Shown piece by piece: positions 52,782 to 61,694 of a DNA stretch of 64,000 nucleotides (positions are counted from its first letter, which is position 1; the number at the start of each line of letters is the position of its first letter). The notes beneath the pieces are model-generated. The model ran no database searches and was not told where the DNA came from. It was given only the letters and a program-made list of their open reading frames with translations. A program made the translations under genes and the position numbers. Source of the stretch: M3007 sp046160625 (GTDB lineage: Bacteria; Bacteroidota; Bacteroidia; Chitinophagales; Saprospiraceae). The DNA is taken from the NCBI GenBank assembly GCA_046160625.1, contig JBJXGZ010000126.1, positions 1 through 64,000 of the forward strand, given 5' to 3'.

Positions 52782-54533
52782 ATGATGAACCGCACCGAAA
52801 ATCTCGACCGCCTCTCTAGTGAAGCGTTTGATCTCTGCATTATCGGGGGTGGGGCAAGTGGTGCGGGCTGTGCGCTGGATGCTGCTTTGAGGGGTCTGAA
52901 AGTCGCGCTTGTCGAGAAGACTGATTTCGCCGCCGAAACCTCTAGCCGCAGTACCAAACTTGTGCATGGTGGTGTGCGCTATCTCGAACAAGCGTTTAAA
53001 AAATTTGACTTTGCCCAGCTCCGCCAGGTGCGCCACGGCCTCGCTGAACGGCGAATCGTGCTGCAAAATGCGCCGCATCTAGCCCACCCACTTGGCCTGA
53101 TCACACCAGTTTTTAGTTGGTGGGAAGGCTTGTACATTTCAATTGGACTTAAGCTTTACGACTGGTTTTCAAATCGCCGATTTCAAATACTTGACAACCA
53201 AGCGGCAAATAGATTTCCTCCCAGTCGCTGGCTCAACAAAAGAGAAGCCCTGGAAATGATGCCCGGCCTTTCGCCAAATATTCACAGCGCAGTACTGTAT
53301 TACGACGGCCAAATGGACGATGCCCGCTATTGCCTCGCGCTCATTCAAAGTGCTGCCGAGGCGGGGGCAGTAGTTGCCAATCATGTGGAAGTAACTGGGT
53401 TTCGAAAGCGTGACAAAGGACAATTGGTGGCTGCGATTGTAAAAAATCAAGTTGAAAACAACCAAGCCATTGAGATCAAGGCAAGGCTGTTTCTGAATTG
53501 TACCGGCCCATTTGCTGATTCGATTCGGCTAATGGCAAACACTGATCTTATACCCCGCATCCGCGCATCAAAAGGTGTTCACCTCGTTTTGCCTCAGTCG
53601 GTCTTCAATAGCGACAAGGCCATGCTCATCCCAAAAACCCGCGATGGGCGTATGGTTTTTGTCCTGCCTTTCGAAGGCAGTTTGCTATTAGGGACTACCG
53701 ACGAACCTTATTTTGACTTGGAAAAAGAACCTGTGCTGGAGGCCGACGAAGTGGATTTTTTACTCGAAACGCTGCAGCCTTTTGTTTTCAAAAAAATTGA
53801 AAAGGAGCAGGTCAAAGCGGGTTTTGGAGGAATCCGCCCCCTAATCCAACCCGACCCACCCCCAAATGCTGGGATGAGCATGCAAAATAAACCCGTTCCC
53901 CCATCACCAATCCACCAGTCACCAATCACCAATTCACCAACTCACCAAACAAAATCACTCCTCCGCGATCACGAAGTAGAACGAGACCGAATCTCCGGCC
54001 TTTTCAGTCTGTTAGGTGGAAAATGGACAACCTATCGCCTGATGGCCCGCGACGCTGTAGACGCGGTATGCCAAGAATTGGATGTAACCAATCGGTGTCA
54101 GACAGAAGACCAAGCTTTGGCTGGCGCCGCAGGCTTTGAAAAGGATTTATGGAAGAAAATTCGCGCTGAATACGGTTTTGATGAAGACATTTGTCAGCAT
54201 TTGGCCTCGAAATATGGCGGACTGGCAAAAGTACCAGCGGCTTTAGCCGCAGAAAACCCCGAATTGGCCGAACGCATTCTGCCCAATTTTCCATTTCTGA
54301 AAGCCGAAATCGTGTACGCCGTACGTGAAGAAATGGCCTTGACTATTCGGGATTTTCTTGCTCGCCGTATCCGACTAGAATTCCTGGATTGGGAAGCTGC
54401 CAAGCAAGCCGCGCCCGTGATTGCAAAATGGATGGGTAAAACATTGACTTGGTCGGAAACAGAACAAAGAGCGAGAACAGAAGAGTATGTTGCGCTCTTG
54501 GATTCCTTTCTGCAAAGCGCTAAAAAGGTTTGA
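52782..54533 (+). CDS. glpD: Aerobic glycerol-3-phosphate dehydrogenase
   Basis: A 583-residue FAD enzyme converting glycerol-3-phosphate to DHAP at the inner membrane. The FAD site is DLCIIGGGASGAGCALDA; SSRSTKLVHGGVRYLEQ, GLITPVFSWWEGL, GTTDEPY, GFGGIRPLI and LGGKWTTYRLMARD match the family. Between GGIRPLI (about residue 355) and LLRDHEVE sits an extra segment of roughly 30 residues (NKPVPPSPIHQSPITNSPTH) coded by a tcaccaatc-type microsatellite. With glpF next, the pair handles glycerol use; the kinase glpK is not in the window. Confidence 0.93.
   Translation: MMNRTENLDRLSSEAFDLCIIGGGASGAGCALDAALRGLKVALVEKTDFAAETSSRSTKLVHGGVRYLEQAFKKFDFAQLRQVRHGLAERRIVLQNAPHLAHPLGLITPVFSWWEGLYISIGLKLYDWFSNRRFQILDNQAANRFPPSRWLNKREALEMMPGLSPNIHSAVLYYDGQMDDARYCLALIQSAAEAGAVVANHVEVTGFRKRDKGQLVAAIVKNQVENNQAIEIKARLFLNCTGPFADSIRLMANTDLIPRIRASKGVHLVLPQSVFNSDKAMLIPKTRDGRMVFVLPFEGSLLLGTTDEPYFDLEKEPVLEADEVDFLLETLQPFVFKKIEKEQVKAGFGGIRPLIQPDPPPNAGMSMQNKPVPPSPIHQSPITNSPTHQTKSLLRDHEVERDRISGLFSLLGGKWTTYRLMARDAVDAVCQELDVTNRCQTEDQALAGAAGFEKDLWKKIRAEYGFDEDICQHLASKYGGLAKVPAALAAENPELAERILPNFPFLKAEIVYAVREEMALTIRDFLARRIRLEFLDWEAAKQAAPVIAKWMGKTLTWSETEQRARTEEYVALLDSFLQSAKKV
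53901..53950. repeat. In-frame TCACCAATCCACC microsatellite inside glpD
   Basis: Degenerate ccatcaccaatccaccagtc words, the same family as in rhaD (39782-39838) on the opposite strand relative to the window. Translated as a Pro/Ser/Thr/His linker. Confidence 0.85.
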
Positions 54534-54597
54534 ATTGCAGCTAAATAAATGAATCACCCAAAAAACACATCACCAACTAAACAAATCACCACTAAAC

Positions 54598-55317
54598 ATG
54601 AACGTCTTTCTTGCTGAATTCCTCGGAACTGCCCTTCTCATCTTGCTCGGCAACGGGGTCGTAGCAGGTGTTCTACTGCGCGGCACAAAAAATGAAAACT
54701 CAGGCTGGCTCGTCATCACCATAGGCTGGGGCTTGGCCGTCGTGTTCGCAGTGTATGCAGTTGGCCATGTGAGTGGTGCACACCTGAACCCTGCCGTTAG
54801 CCTCGCGTTGGCCGCCACGGGGCAATGGTCGAACTTGTTCACACCCAGCACATTGCCAATTTATCTGGCCGGACAAATGCTTGGGGCAATGCTTGGTGCA
54901 GGACTGGTATACCTGCATTATTTGCCACATTGGGCACGCACCGAAGACGCTGGGGCGAAACTCGCCGTATTCTGCACCGCACCGGCAATCCGCCATACGA
55001 CGGGCAATTTTATCAGCGAATTCATCGGCACATTTGTGTTGTTGTTTGGGCTGTCTGCTTTGGGCGCAAACCGTTTTGCCGAAGGGCTAAACCCGCTCGT
55101 GATCGGTGCGCTGGTGCTCGCCATTGGCCATTCACTGGGCGGCACCACAGGCTATGCCATCAATCCCGCGCGAGATTTAGGACCCCGAATCGTGCATGCT
55201 TTACTGCCTATTCCCGGCAAAGGCGGCTCAGATTGGGGCTATGCCTGGATCCCCGTTGTAGCCCCGATTCTGGGAGGAATTTGTGGGGCGGTGGCTTATC
55301 GTTATCTATTGATGTAA
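54598..55317 (+). CDS. glpF: Glycerol facilitator / aquaporin family channel
   Basis: A 239-residue MIP-family channel with six hydrophobic segments and both signature half-helices: GAHLNPAVSLAL and GYAINPARDLGPR. The Asp after the second NPA (NPARD) is the residue typical of glycerol-permeable aquaglyceroporins. N-terminal FLAEFLGTALLILLGNGVVAG fits GlpF. It lies 64 bases after glpD; the spacer is made of aaatcacca words. Confidence 0.93.
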   Translation: MNVFLAEFLGTALLILLGNGVVAGVLLRGTKNENSGWLVITIGWGLAVVFAVYAVGHVSGAHLNPAVSLALAATGQWSNLFTPSTLPIYLAGQMLGAMLGAGLVYLHYLPHWARTEDAGAKLAVFCTAPAIRHTTGNFISEFIGTFVLLFGLSALGANRFAEGLNPLVIGALVLAIGHSLGGTTGYAINPARDLGPRIVHALLPIPGKGGSDWGYAWIPVVAPILGGICGAVAYRYLLM

Positions 55318-55335
55318 TCACTGAAAATCATAAAG

Positions 55336-55962
55336 ATGTCCATATTTTCAAAAATCTCTTCCGCACTTGGCAGACGTGACGAAGTTCCCAATCAAGAACT
55401 TGCAAAAGCAATTGTTGCAGTGGCTGATACCCATGCTATTTCCGAACTGATCGAAAACCTAAGCAACAAAAGCAAGGACATTCAAAGCGATTGCATCAAG
55501 GTGCTGTACGAAATCGGGGCTTTGAAACCAATCCTTATTGCCCCGCATATTTCAGCTTTTGCCAAACTTTTGGACAACAAAAACAACCGCTTGGCATGGG
55601 GCGCAATGACGGCATTAGATACCGTGACAAAAGTTGCCCCGCACGAAATTTATGCCATTTTACCTCAAATTATTGCAGTAGCGGATTCAGGTTCGGTCAT
55701 TACCCGCGATCATGCTTTAGGGATTTTGATTCAGCTAATGGAGCAGAAAAAGTACGCTGATGATTGCTTCGCTTTGTTGCTAGAACAGCTGACCAAATGC
55801 CCCACCAATCAATTGCCCATGTATGCCGAAAATGCCGCGCCTGCAATACTTGCAAAGCAGAAATCTGCATTCATCAGGACATTAACAGAGCGTCTGGGCG
55901 AAATCGAAAAAGACAGCAAAAGGGCTCGGATAGAAAAGATAATTCGGAAAATCGGTAAGTGA
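55336..55962 (+). CDS. HEAT-repeat-like protein
   Basis: A 208-residue all-helical protein. Helical pairs such as DIQSDCIKVLYEIGALKPIL, NRLAWGAMTALDTVTKVAP and VITRDHALGILIQLMEQKKY look like HEAT/armadillo units. There is no signal peptide, so it is cytoplasmic, probably a protein-binding scaffold. It follows glpF by 18 bases and may be co-transcribed, but no functional link to glycerol use is evident. Confidence 0.7.
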   Translation: MSIFSKISSALGRRDEVPNQELAKAIVAVADTHAISELIENLSNKSKDIQSDCIKVLYEIGALKPILIAPHISAFAKLLDNKNNRLAWGAMTALDTVTKVAPHEIYAILPQIIAVADSGSVITRDHALGILIQLMEQKKYADDCFALLLEQLTKCPTNQLPMYAENAAPAILAKQKSAFIRTLTERLGEIEKDSKRARIEKIIRKIGK

Positions 55963-56013
55963 TTCAGGGAATTTTTGTGAATTAGGATTCGTTGCCGCTT
56001 AAAATGCCTGATT

Positions 56014-56961
56014 ATGAACGAACTTTTACTCAAGCGGATCTCGGACAAAACTGGAATCCCAAATCTGGTGGATGTGCTCAGCGAACGGCTTTCCGCCTCC
56101 GACCTCAATTCACTTTTACTATCAGTTTTTAGTCGAAAATCGTCCCAGATTTCCCCCGGCGAATTACTTCAAAACTATCAGCGCAACCGCTTTGTGAAAC
56201 CAGCAGGGGTAGATGCCGTGGGATTCTCAGAATTTTCCTTGCATTGGCTGAAAGCTGCGCAAGCCTTCGGGTTTGAGCCGCTCCAGCTCTCCCCCCTTAG
56301 TCCGCTCGGCACCTGCTCGGTGGTTGCAACGGCGCATCAGGACAAAATCGTCAGCGCTCTTCGCAGCACAGAAGTGGTAGCGGACGCTACCAATGTGCTG
56401 GCTTTGGAAAGCGCGACTAGGCGAAAAGCGGATGGTTTTCCAACAAAACCGCTCCATTTCAGCACTTTACATCGGCATGTGCGTGCTCAGGAAATTCCAA
56501 ACCTACCGGGATTCAGCACACATTTCAGTATTTTGGGTTTGACTTCTGCCGGGCGTGACACGGGAAGTTTCAACTTTGAGAAAGACTGTTTGAAACAACA
56601 AATCCAGTTTTACAAAACCTATTTTGAAGAAAATATAGGCGCGACATCTGTCAAAATTCGCCTGAAAAACCTCAAAGGGCCTGGCGAAAACCGAATGTTC
56701 CAATCCGTGCACTCGTTTTTACAACAAACCGATCCAGGTTGGACACTCGAAACTCAGGATTCAACCCAAACTGAACAGGTTTACTATCAAGGATTACAGT
56801 TCAAAATCGTTATTCCAAATCCTCTTGGTCTTGATGTTGAAATCGCGGATGGGGGCTTCACCAACTGGACGCAGCAACTGACCGGCCACAAAAAAGAGCG
56901 GCTTCTTATCAGTGGAATTGGTTTGGAATGGTTGTACAAAATGTTGACTGGATTGGTTTGA
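56014..56961 (+). CDS. Unrecognised 315-residue protein
   Basis: A cytoplasmic protein without signal peptide or membrane segment. Distinct blocks include LSPLSPLGTCSVVATAHQDK (about residues 88-107), VVADATNVLALESATRRK, and a C-terminal LDVEIADGGFTNWTQQL. The central block looks like a conserved active-site or nucleotide-binding core, but I do not recognise the family. Codon use and a good reading frame with a downstream terminator support a real gene. It lies 51 bases after the HEAT protein gene. Confidence 0.7.
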   Translation: MNELLLKRISDKTGIPNLVDVLSERLSASDLNSLLLSVFSRKSSQISPGELLQNYQRNRFVKPAGVDAVGFSEFSLHWLKAAQAFGFEPLQLSPLSPLGTCSVVATAHQDKIVSALRSTEVVADATNVLALESATRRKADGFPTKPLHFSTLHRHVRAQEIPNLPGFSTHFSILGLTSAGRDTGSFNFEKDCLKQQIQFYKTYFEENIGATSVKIRLKNLKGPGENRMFQSVHSFLQQTDPGWTLETQDSTQTEQVYYQGLQFKIVIPNPLGLDVEIADGGFTNWTQQLTGHKKERLLISGIGLEWLYKMLTGLV

Positions 56962-56974
56962 TATATCCAAACAC

Positions 56975-57015
56975 AACCGCCCGCCGCGCAAAAAGCACAA
57001 CGGGCGGTTATTATT
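56975..57015. terminator. Hairpin between convergent genes
   Basis: Perfect 9-nt arms AACCGCCCG/CGGGCGGTT (56975-56983 with 57001-57009), then ATTATTTC on the plus strand. Confidence 0.7.
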
Positions 57016-57051
57016 TCAATCTTATGTGGTAAGAATATCGCGCAGAGGATA

Positions 57052-58608
57052 TTACTTCACATACAACTCAAACTCCACACGACGGTTTTGCTCTCGGCCA
57101 GCAGCGGTTTTGTTGTCGGCTACAGGTTTGGTTTCGCCATACCCGGCAGAAGCCATACGTGCAGCAGCAACGCCTTTGCTCACGAGGTAATCATAGCAAG
57201 CCTTAGCGCGACGCTCGGACAAGTTTTGATTCATATAGTCGTCGCCAACATTGTCTGTATGGCCACCGATGTTGAGGCTGTACTCCGAGTAGGTGTTCAT
57301 TACCGATACCACTTCGTCGAGCACGGCGTATGATTTTTGCAGAAGTACCGCCTTGCCGGTTTCAAATTGCACCAGCTTAATGGCGCGCTCGAGTTTTGCT
57401 TTGTCCTCTTTTTTGATTTCAGGACAACCACGCAACGCAGCGATCCCAGGCTTTTCAGGGCAACGGTCGGTGTCGTCGAAAATACCATCGCCATCCGTGT
57501 CAGGGCAGCCTTTGTGTGCAGAGTCGCCGCGCTTATCAGGGCAAGCGTCGTCTTTGTCCGCCACACCATCGCCGTCGCGGTCAGGGCAACCCATGGTAGC
57601 AGCAGGGCCTTTATCGCCGGGGCATTTGTCGTCTTTGTCCGTAATGCCGTCTCCATCGCGGTCAGGGCAGCCCATGGTAGCAGCAGGGCCGGCTTCACGT
57701 GGGCATTTATCGCTTGCATCGGTGATGCCATCGCCATCGGTATCGGGGCAGCCTTTCATGGCTGCGATACCTTTCACATCAGGGCATTCGTCGTCGGCAT
57801 CCATAATACCGTCACTGTCACGATCAGGGCAACCCTGTGTGGCGGCGGGGCCTTTCAAGTCGGGGCATTTGTCATCGCCATCAGCGATACCGTCGCCATC
57901 TCGGTCAGGACAACCCATAAGATTGGCGAGGCCAGCCACATCGGGACATTTGTCATCGTCGTCAGCAATACCGTCGCCGTCGCGGTCAGGACAACCCATA
58001 AGGTTGGCGAGGCCAGCCACATCGGGGCATTTGTCCTCATTGTCAGATATTCCGTCGCCGTCGCGGTCTGGCTCTCCAAAATAAAAGACAAGCCCTAGTC
58101 CATGCTGCCAACCCGGGCGGTCCTCGATGGAGAATCGATATTGCGTCTGGGCGTTTAGATATAGATTGGGCATGAGACGGAGATTGAGGCCAGCACCAAC
58201 CGGAATGTTCCAGTCAAATTCCTCCAGATCAAAATCCCAGGTAGTACCCATACCAAGATGTACATTGGGATTAATGAAAGAGTTCCGGCTACACAGATTG
58301 TTGTGGATGAGCAGGTCAAGGTTGGCAATAAGGCCGTTGCTGATGGCATTGCGGTAAGTAACCGCTCCGATTTTAGCGGGTACCATCAGCCAAGTGCCTT
58401 TGTGCAGACGTCGGCCATAGGAAACCTCCACGCCACGATCTATGGCATCGTCAAACACATCTTGCCAATCCTCCCAGGCAGGTGACGGGTTAATGTAGTT
58501 GTTCCAAAGGGTACGGAAAGCAATAGATTGGTTTGGTTGGGCAAATGTGTCGTTTTGAACCAGCAAAAGGGCAAAAACTAAACAAAGGATGGTTAATAAT
58601 TTCTTCAT
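57052..58608 (-). CDS. OmpA family protein with thrombospondin type-3 repeats
   Basis: A 518-residue outer-membrane protein from the ATG at 58608. Signal peptide ends near DTFAQ. The N-terminal 150 residues look like an OmpA/PorV-type beta-barrel (KLHKGTWLMVP-like strands, LGMGTTWDFDLEEFDW). Eight consecutive 27-residue units of the form DRDGDGIADDDDKCPDVAG follow; these bind calcium in thrombospondins. The C-terminal OmpA domain (NIGGHTDNVGDDYMNQNLSE, RMASAGYGETKPVADN, GREQNRRVEF) binds peptidoglycan. It links the outer membrane to the cell wall. Confidence 0.93.
   Translation of the reverse strand: MKKLLTILCLVFALLLVQNDTFAQPNQSIAFRTLWNNYINPSPAWEDWQDVFDDAIDRGVEVSYGRRLHKGTWLMVPAKIGAVTYRNAISNGLIANLDLLIHNNLCSRNSFINPNVHLGMGTTWDFDLEEFDWNIPVGAGLNLRLMPNLYLNAQTQYRFSIEDRPGWQHGLGLVFYFGEPDRDGDGISDNEDKCPDVAGLANLMGCPDRDGDGIADDDDKCPDVAGLANLMGCPDRDGDGIADGDDKCPDLKGPAATQGCPDRDSDGIMDADDECPDVKGIAAMKGCPDTDGDGITDASDKCPREAGPAATMGCPDRDGDGITDKDDKCPGDKGPAATMGCPDRDGDGVADKDDACPDKRGDSAHKGCPDTDGDGIFDDTDRCPEKPGIAALRGCPEIKKEDKAKLERAIKLVQFETGKAVLLQKSYAVLDEVVSVMNTYSEYSLNIGGHTDNVGDDYMNQNLSERRAKACYDYLVSKGVAAARMASAGYGETKPVADNKTAAGREQNRRVEFELYVK
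57421..58068. repeat. Eight 81-bp tandem repeats coding TSP3 units
   Basis: The region is exactly 8 x 81 bp and stays in frame. The two units nearest the barrel domain are almost identical in DNA, which suggests recent duplication. Open frames on the plus strand over this region are by-products of the repeats. Confidence 0.9.
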
Positions 58609-58874
58609 AGAGAGAAAGGTTTGGTTATACACCAGTTATTGAGAAAACACCGGTAAAACTAGTGTGAATCATTAATTTAACGCAGCAATGTTAGCCATTT
58701 TATTAAATACAAGTGTACGAATTTTTATCCCTTCTAAATTTGGCAATATTTGCACGAATTTTCAAATGAAAATTCATGCTCCTCACAACTAGCGGTAGTT
58801 TTGTCCCTACAAACAGCGCACATCGCTCCATCACTTTATGACTCCATCACTTCATCACTTCATAAATATAACCA

Positions 58875-59561
58875 ATGAATTGGCTCGCTAAATTCTTATC
58901 CTCGTCCATTGGCCAAAAGGTCATTATGTCTTTGACGGGGATTTTCCTCATGTTGTTTTTGGTTGTTCACCTATTGGGCAATTTGCAGTTGCTAAAGGAT
59001 GACGGCGGCGAGGCTTTCAACACCTACGCCTTTTTTATGACCCACAATCCGGTCATCATGCTCATCTCGTACACGCTATATGCGTTTATCTTGCTCCATA
59101 CAGTGCAAGGCCTCAGGTTATGGTTATCCAACCGAACGTCACGCGGCTCCGAGCGGTATGCAGTGAGCCATACGCGTGGTTCAGAGCGTTCGGCGCGAAA
59201 CATGGCTTGGCTGGGGATCGTAATTTTTATCTTTTTGATCTTGCATCTATGGCAGTTTTGGCTTCAAATGAAGATGGGCGTATTGCCTCCTGCTGAAGTA
59301 GCAGCCTATGACCATCCGGTTCAAAACCTTTATCTACCCGTTGCGGAAGCATTCCAGAACATATACTATGTCATTTTCTATGTCGTGTGCATGGTTGTTG
59401 TTGGATTCCATCTGTGGCATGGGTTCTGGTCCTCGTTTCAGACGCTGGGGCTTGCGCACCATAAATACACGCCGATTATCAAAGGCATTGGGTATCTATA
59501 TAGCATTGGTATCTCCTTGGGGTTTGCATTGATCCCAATCCTTTCTTATTTCTCAAAGTGA
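58875..59561 (+). CDS. sdhC: Succinate dehydrogenase cytochrome b subunit
   Basis: A 228-residue membrane anchor with five hydrophobic segments, the Bacteroidota/epsilonproteobacterial type of complex II or fumarate reductase. Haem-ligand histidines are in LFLVVHLLGN, LHTVQG, FLILHLWQFW and VGFHLWHGF. It begins MNWLAKFLSSSIGQKVIMSLTG. A loop at about residues 88-106 (SRGSERYAVSHTRGSER) contains a doubled RGSER, coded by an imperfect DNA repeat. First gene of the sdh cluster; the spacer upstream holds ccatcacttcatcac words. Confidence 0.93.
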   Translation: MNWLAKFLSSSIGQKVIMSLTGIFLMLFLVVHLLGNLQLLKDDGGEAFNTYAFFMTHNPVIMLISYTLYAFILLHTVQGLRLWLSNRTSRGSERYAVSHTRGSERSARNMAWLGIVIFIFLILHLWQFWLQMKMGVLPPAEVAAYDHPVQNLYLPVAEAFQNIYYVIFYVVCMVVVGFHLWHGFWSSFQTLGLAHHKYTPIIKGIGYLYSIGISLGFALIPILSYFSK

Positions 59562-59565
59562 GTTT

Positions 59566-59680
59566 AAATAACCAAATCACCACCTACTCAGATAACCGAA
59601 TAACCAATTCCTCAAATCACCAAATCACCACCTACTCACCCCTCCTTCGCACCACCATCGGCGGCGCTTCGGCGGGTAAA
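59566..59680. repeat. Repeat-filled sdhC-sdhA spacer
   Basis: Degenerate aaatcaccacctactca words (59566-59640) run into a CCCTCCTTCG...GCGGGTAAA element (59640-59680). It is open in frame with sdhA, which inflates the apparent N-terminus by 46 residues. Confidence 0.8.
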
Positions 59681-59695
59681 AAAATCAACATTTCT

Positions 59696-61627
59696 ATGGC
59701 CTCTGGCTCAATACTCGATTCTAAAATCCCTGCTGGCAAAATGTCGGAAAAGTGGGAGGAATACAAAGGACATGTGGCCCTCGTGGCACCTAACAATAAG
59801 CGAAAGATTGACGTGATCGTGGTCGGAACAGGCTTGGCAGGCGCATCTGCCGCAGCCTCCCTTGGAGAATTGGGGTACAACGTGAAAGCATTCACTTTTC
59901 ATGACAGCCCGCGTCGCGCACACTCCATTGCTGCTCAAGGCGGTATCAACGCCGCCAAAAACTACCGCAACGACGGCGATTCGGTTTACCGGCTCTTCTA
60001 TGATACCATTAAAGGCGGCGACTTCCGCGCCCGCGAAGCCAATGTGCACCGTTTGGCCGAGGTAAGTTCGGGAATCATTGACCAGTGTGTAGCACAGGGA
60101 GTACCATTTGCCCGCGAATATGGCGGACTTTTGGACAACCGCTCCTTTGGCGGCACACAGGTTTCGCGTACTTTCTATGCGCGCGGCCAAACCGGCCAAC
60201 AACTCCTTATCGGGGCTTATCAGGCCCTCAGCCGACAAGTCGCATTGGGCACAGTGAAATTGTACAACCGCCATGAAATGCTCGATGTGGTGACTATTGA
60301 CGGCAAATGCCGGGGCATCATTGTGCGCAATTTATTGACCGGCAAGGTGGAGCGCCACGCTGCACACGCCGTAGTAATTTGTACTGGCGGCTATGGCAAC
60401 GTGTTTTATCTGAGCACCAACGCCATGATGTGCAACACGACAGCAGCCTGGCGCGCGCATCGCCGTGGGGCGTTTTTTGGCAACCCTTGCTACACCCAGA
60501 TACACCCGACCTGTATCCCGGTTTCTGGCGAATACCAATCAAAGCTGACCTTGATGTCCGAATCGTTGCGCAACGACGGGCGCGTGTGGGTGCCGAAATC
60601 TGCGAAAGACCGTTTGACCGACCCTCGGCAAATCCCAGAGGCAGACCGCGATTATTACCTCGAACGCCGTTACCCTGCCTTTGGCAACCTTGTGCCAAGA
60701 GACATCGCCAGCCGCGCTGCCAAGATCGCTTGCGATGAAGGTTTGGGCGTGGGCAAAAGTGGCCTGGCTGTCTACCTCGACTTTGCTGATGCCATCAAGC
60801 GAAAAGGGAAAGCCGCCGTGGAAGCAGCCTATGGCAACCTCTTCGAGATGTACCAAAAAATCACCGGCGACAATCCATATGAAACCCCTATGCGCATCTA
60901 CCCTGCCGTGCACTATACGATGGGCGGCTTGTGGGTAGACTACGAGTTAATGACTACCATTCCAGGCCTTTACGCCTGTGGCGAAGCCAATTTCAGTGAT
61001 CACGGGGCCAATCGCCTCGGTGCCTCGGCATTGATGCAGGGATTGGCCGACGGCTATTTCGTGCTGCCGTACACCATCGGTTCTTATCTTTCAAAAGAAA
61101 TCAGCACTGGTACAATCTCTACCGATCAACCGGAGTTTGACCATGTAGAGCGGCAGGTAAATGATCGAATCCAGCAACTGATGAACATCGGTGGGAAGCA
61201 AAGTGCGGAGAGTTTCCACCGTCGTCTGGGACATATCATGTGGGACAAATGTGGAATGGCACGGAATGCCCCCGGCTTAAAACAAGCCATTGGCGAAATT
61301 CAAAACCTGCGGAAGGAGTTTTGGAGCGATCTTTTTGTACCGGGCCGCACGGATGATTTCAACCCCGAACTAGAGAAAGCTTGGCGTGTGGCGGATTTAA
61401 TTGAGCTGGGCGAACTGATGTGCCAAGACGCACTGGCCCGAGAGGAAAGTTGTGGCGGCCATTTCCGGGAGGAGCACCAAACCGAAAAAGGTGAGGCAAA
61501 GCGCGACGACAAGAATTTTATGTACGTGGCGGCATGGGAATGGAAAGGCGAAGACACAAAAGCGGCATTGCACAAGGAAAAATTGGAGTACGAGGAGGTA
61601 AAGGTTGCGCAACGAAGCTACGAATAA
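59696..61627 (+). CDS. sdhA: Succinate dehydrogenase flavoprotein subunit
   Basis: From the ATG at 59696 the protein is 643 residues, normal for the Bacteroidota type. It oxidises succinate to fumarate with covalent FAD. IVVGTGLAGASAAASLGELG is the FAD site, AHSIAAQGGINAAKN contains the flavin-linking His region, and the catalytic segments GGLLDNRSFGG, TRHYTMGG-like VHYTMGGLWVDYE and GANRLGASALMQG are present. The longer frame from 59558 is repeat DNA and was not used. Confidence 0.94.
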   Translation: MASGSILDSKIPAGKMSEKWEEYKGHVALVAPNNKRKIDVIVVGTGLAGASAAASLGELGYNVKAFTFHDSPRRAHSIAAQGGINAAKNYRNDGDSVYRLFYDTIKGGDFRAREANVHRLAEVSSGIIDQCVAQGVPFAREYGGLLDNRSFGGTQVSRTFYARGQTGQQLLIGAYQALSRQVALGTVKLYNRHEMLDVVTIDGKCRGIIVRNLLTGKVERHAAHAVVICTGGYGNVFYLSTNAMMCNTTAAWRAHRRGAFFGNPCYTQIHPTCIPVSGEYQSKLTLMSESLRNDGRVWVPKSAKDRLTDPRQIPEADRDYYLERRYPAFGNLVPRDIASRAAKIACDEGLGVGKSGLAVYLDFADAIKRKGKAAVEAAYGNLFEMYQKITGDNPYETPMRIYPAVHYTMGGLWVDYELMTTIPGLYACGEANFSDHGANRLGASALMQGLADGYFVLPYTIGSYLSKEISTGTISTDQPEFDHVERQVNDRIQQLMNIGGKQSAESFHRRLGHIMWDKCGMARNAPGLKQAIGEIQNLRKEFWSDLFVPGRTDDFNPELEKAWRVADLIELGELMCQDALAREESCGGHFREEHQTEKGEAKRDDKNFMYVAAWEWKGEDTKAALHKEKLEYEEVKVAQRSYE

Positions 61628-61694
61628 TCCTTGCCACGTCAAACAAGAGTGGTAAAATCGACTAATCATTTAATCATTTTAAACTTTTTCAACA

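Noticed and set aside
57293..58098. Long open frames on the plus strand over the OmpA gene
   Set aside because: They are by-products of the 81-bp repeats; the minus-strand frame has signal peptide, TSP3 units and OmpA domain.
59558..59695. Extended N-terminus of SdhA
   Set aside because: The extra 46 residues are translated repeat DNA; the family start fits the ATG at 59696.
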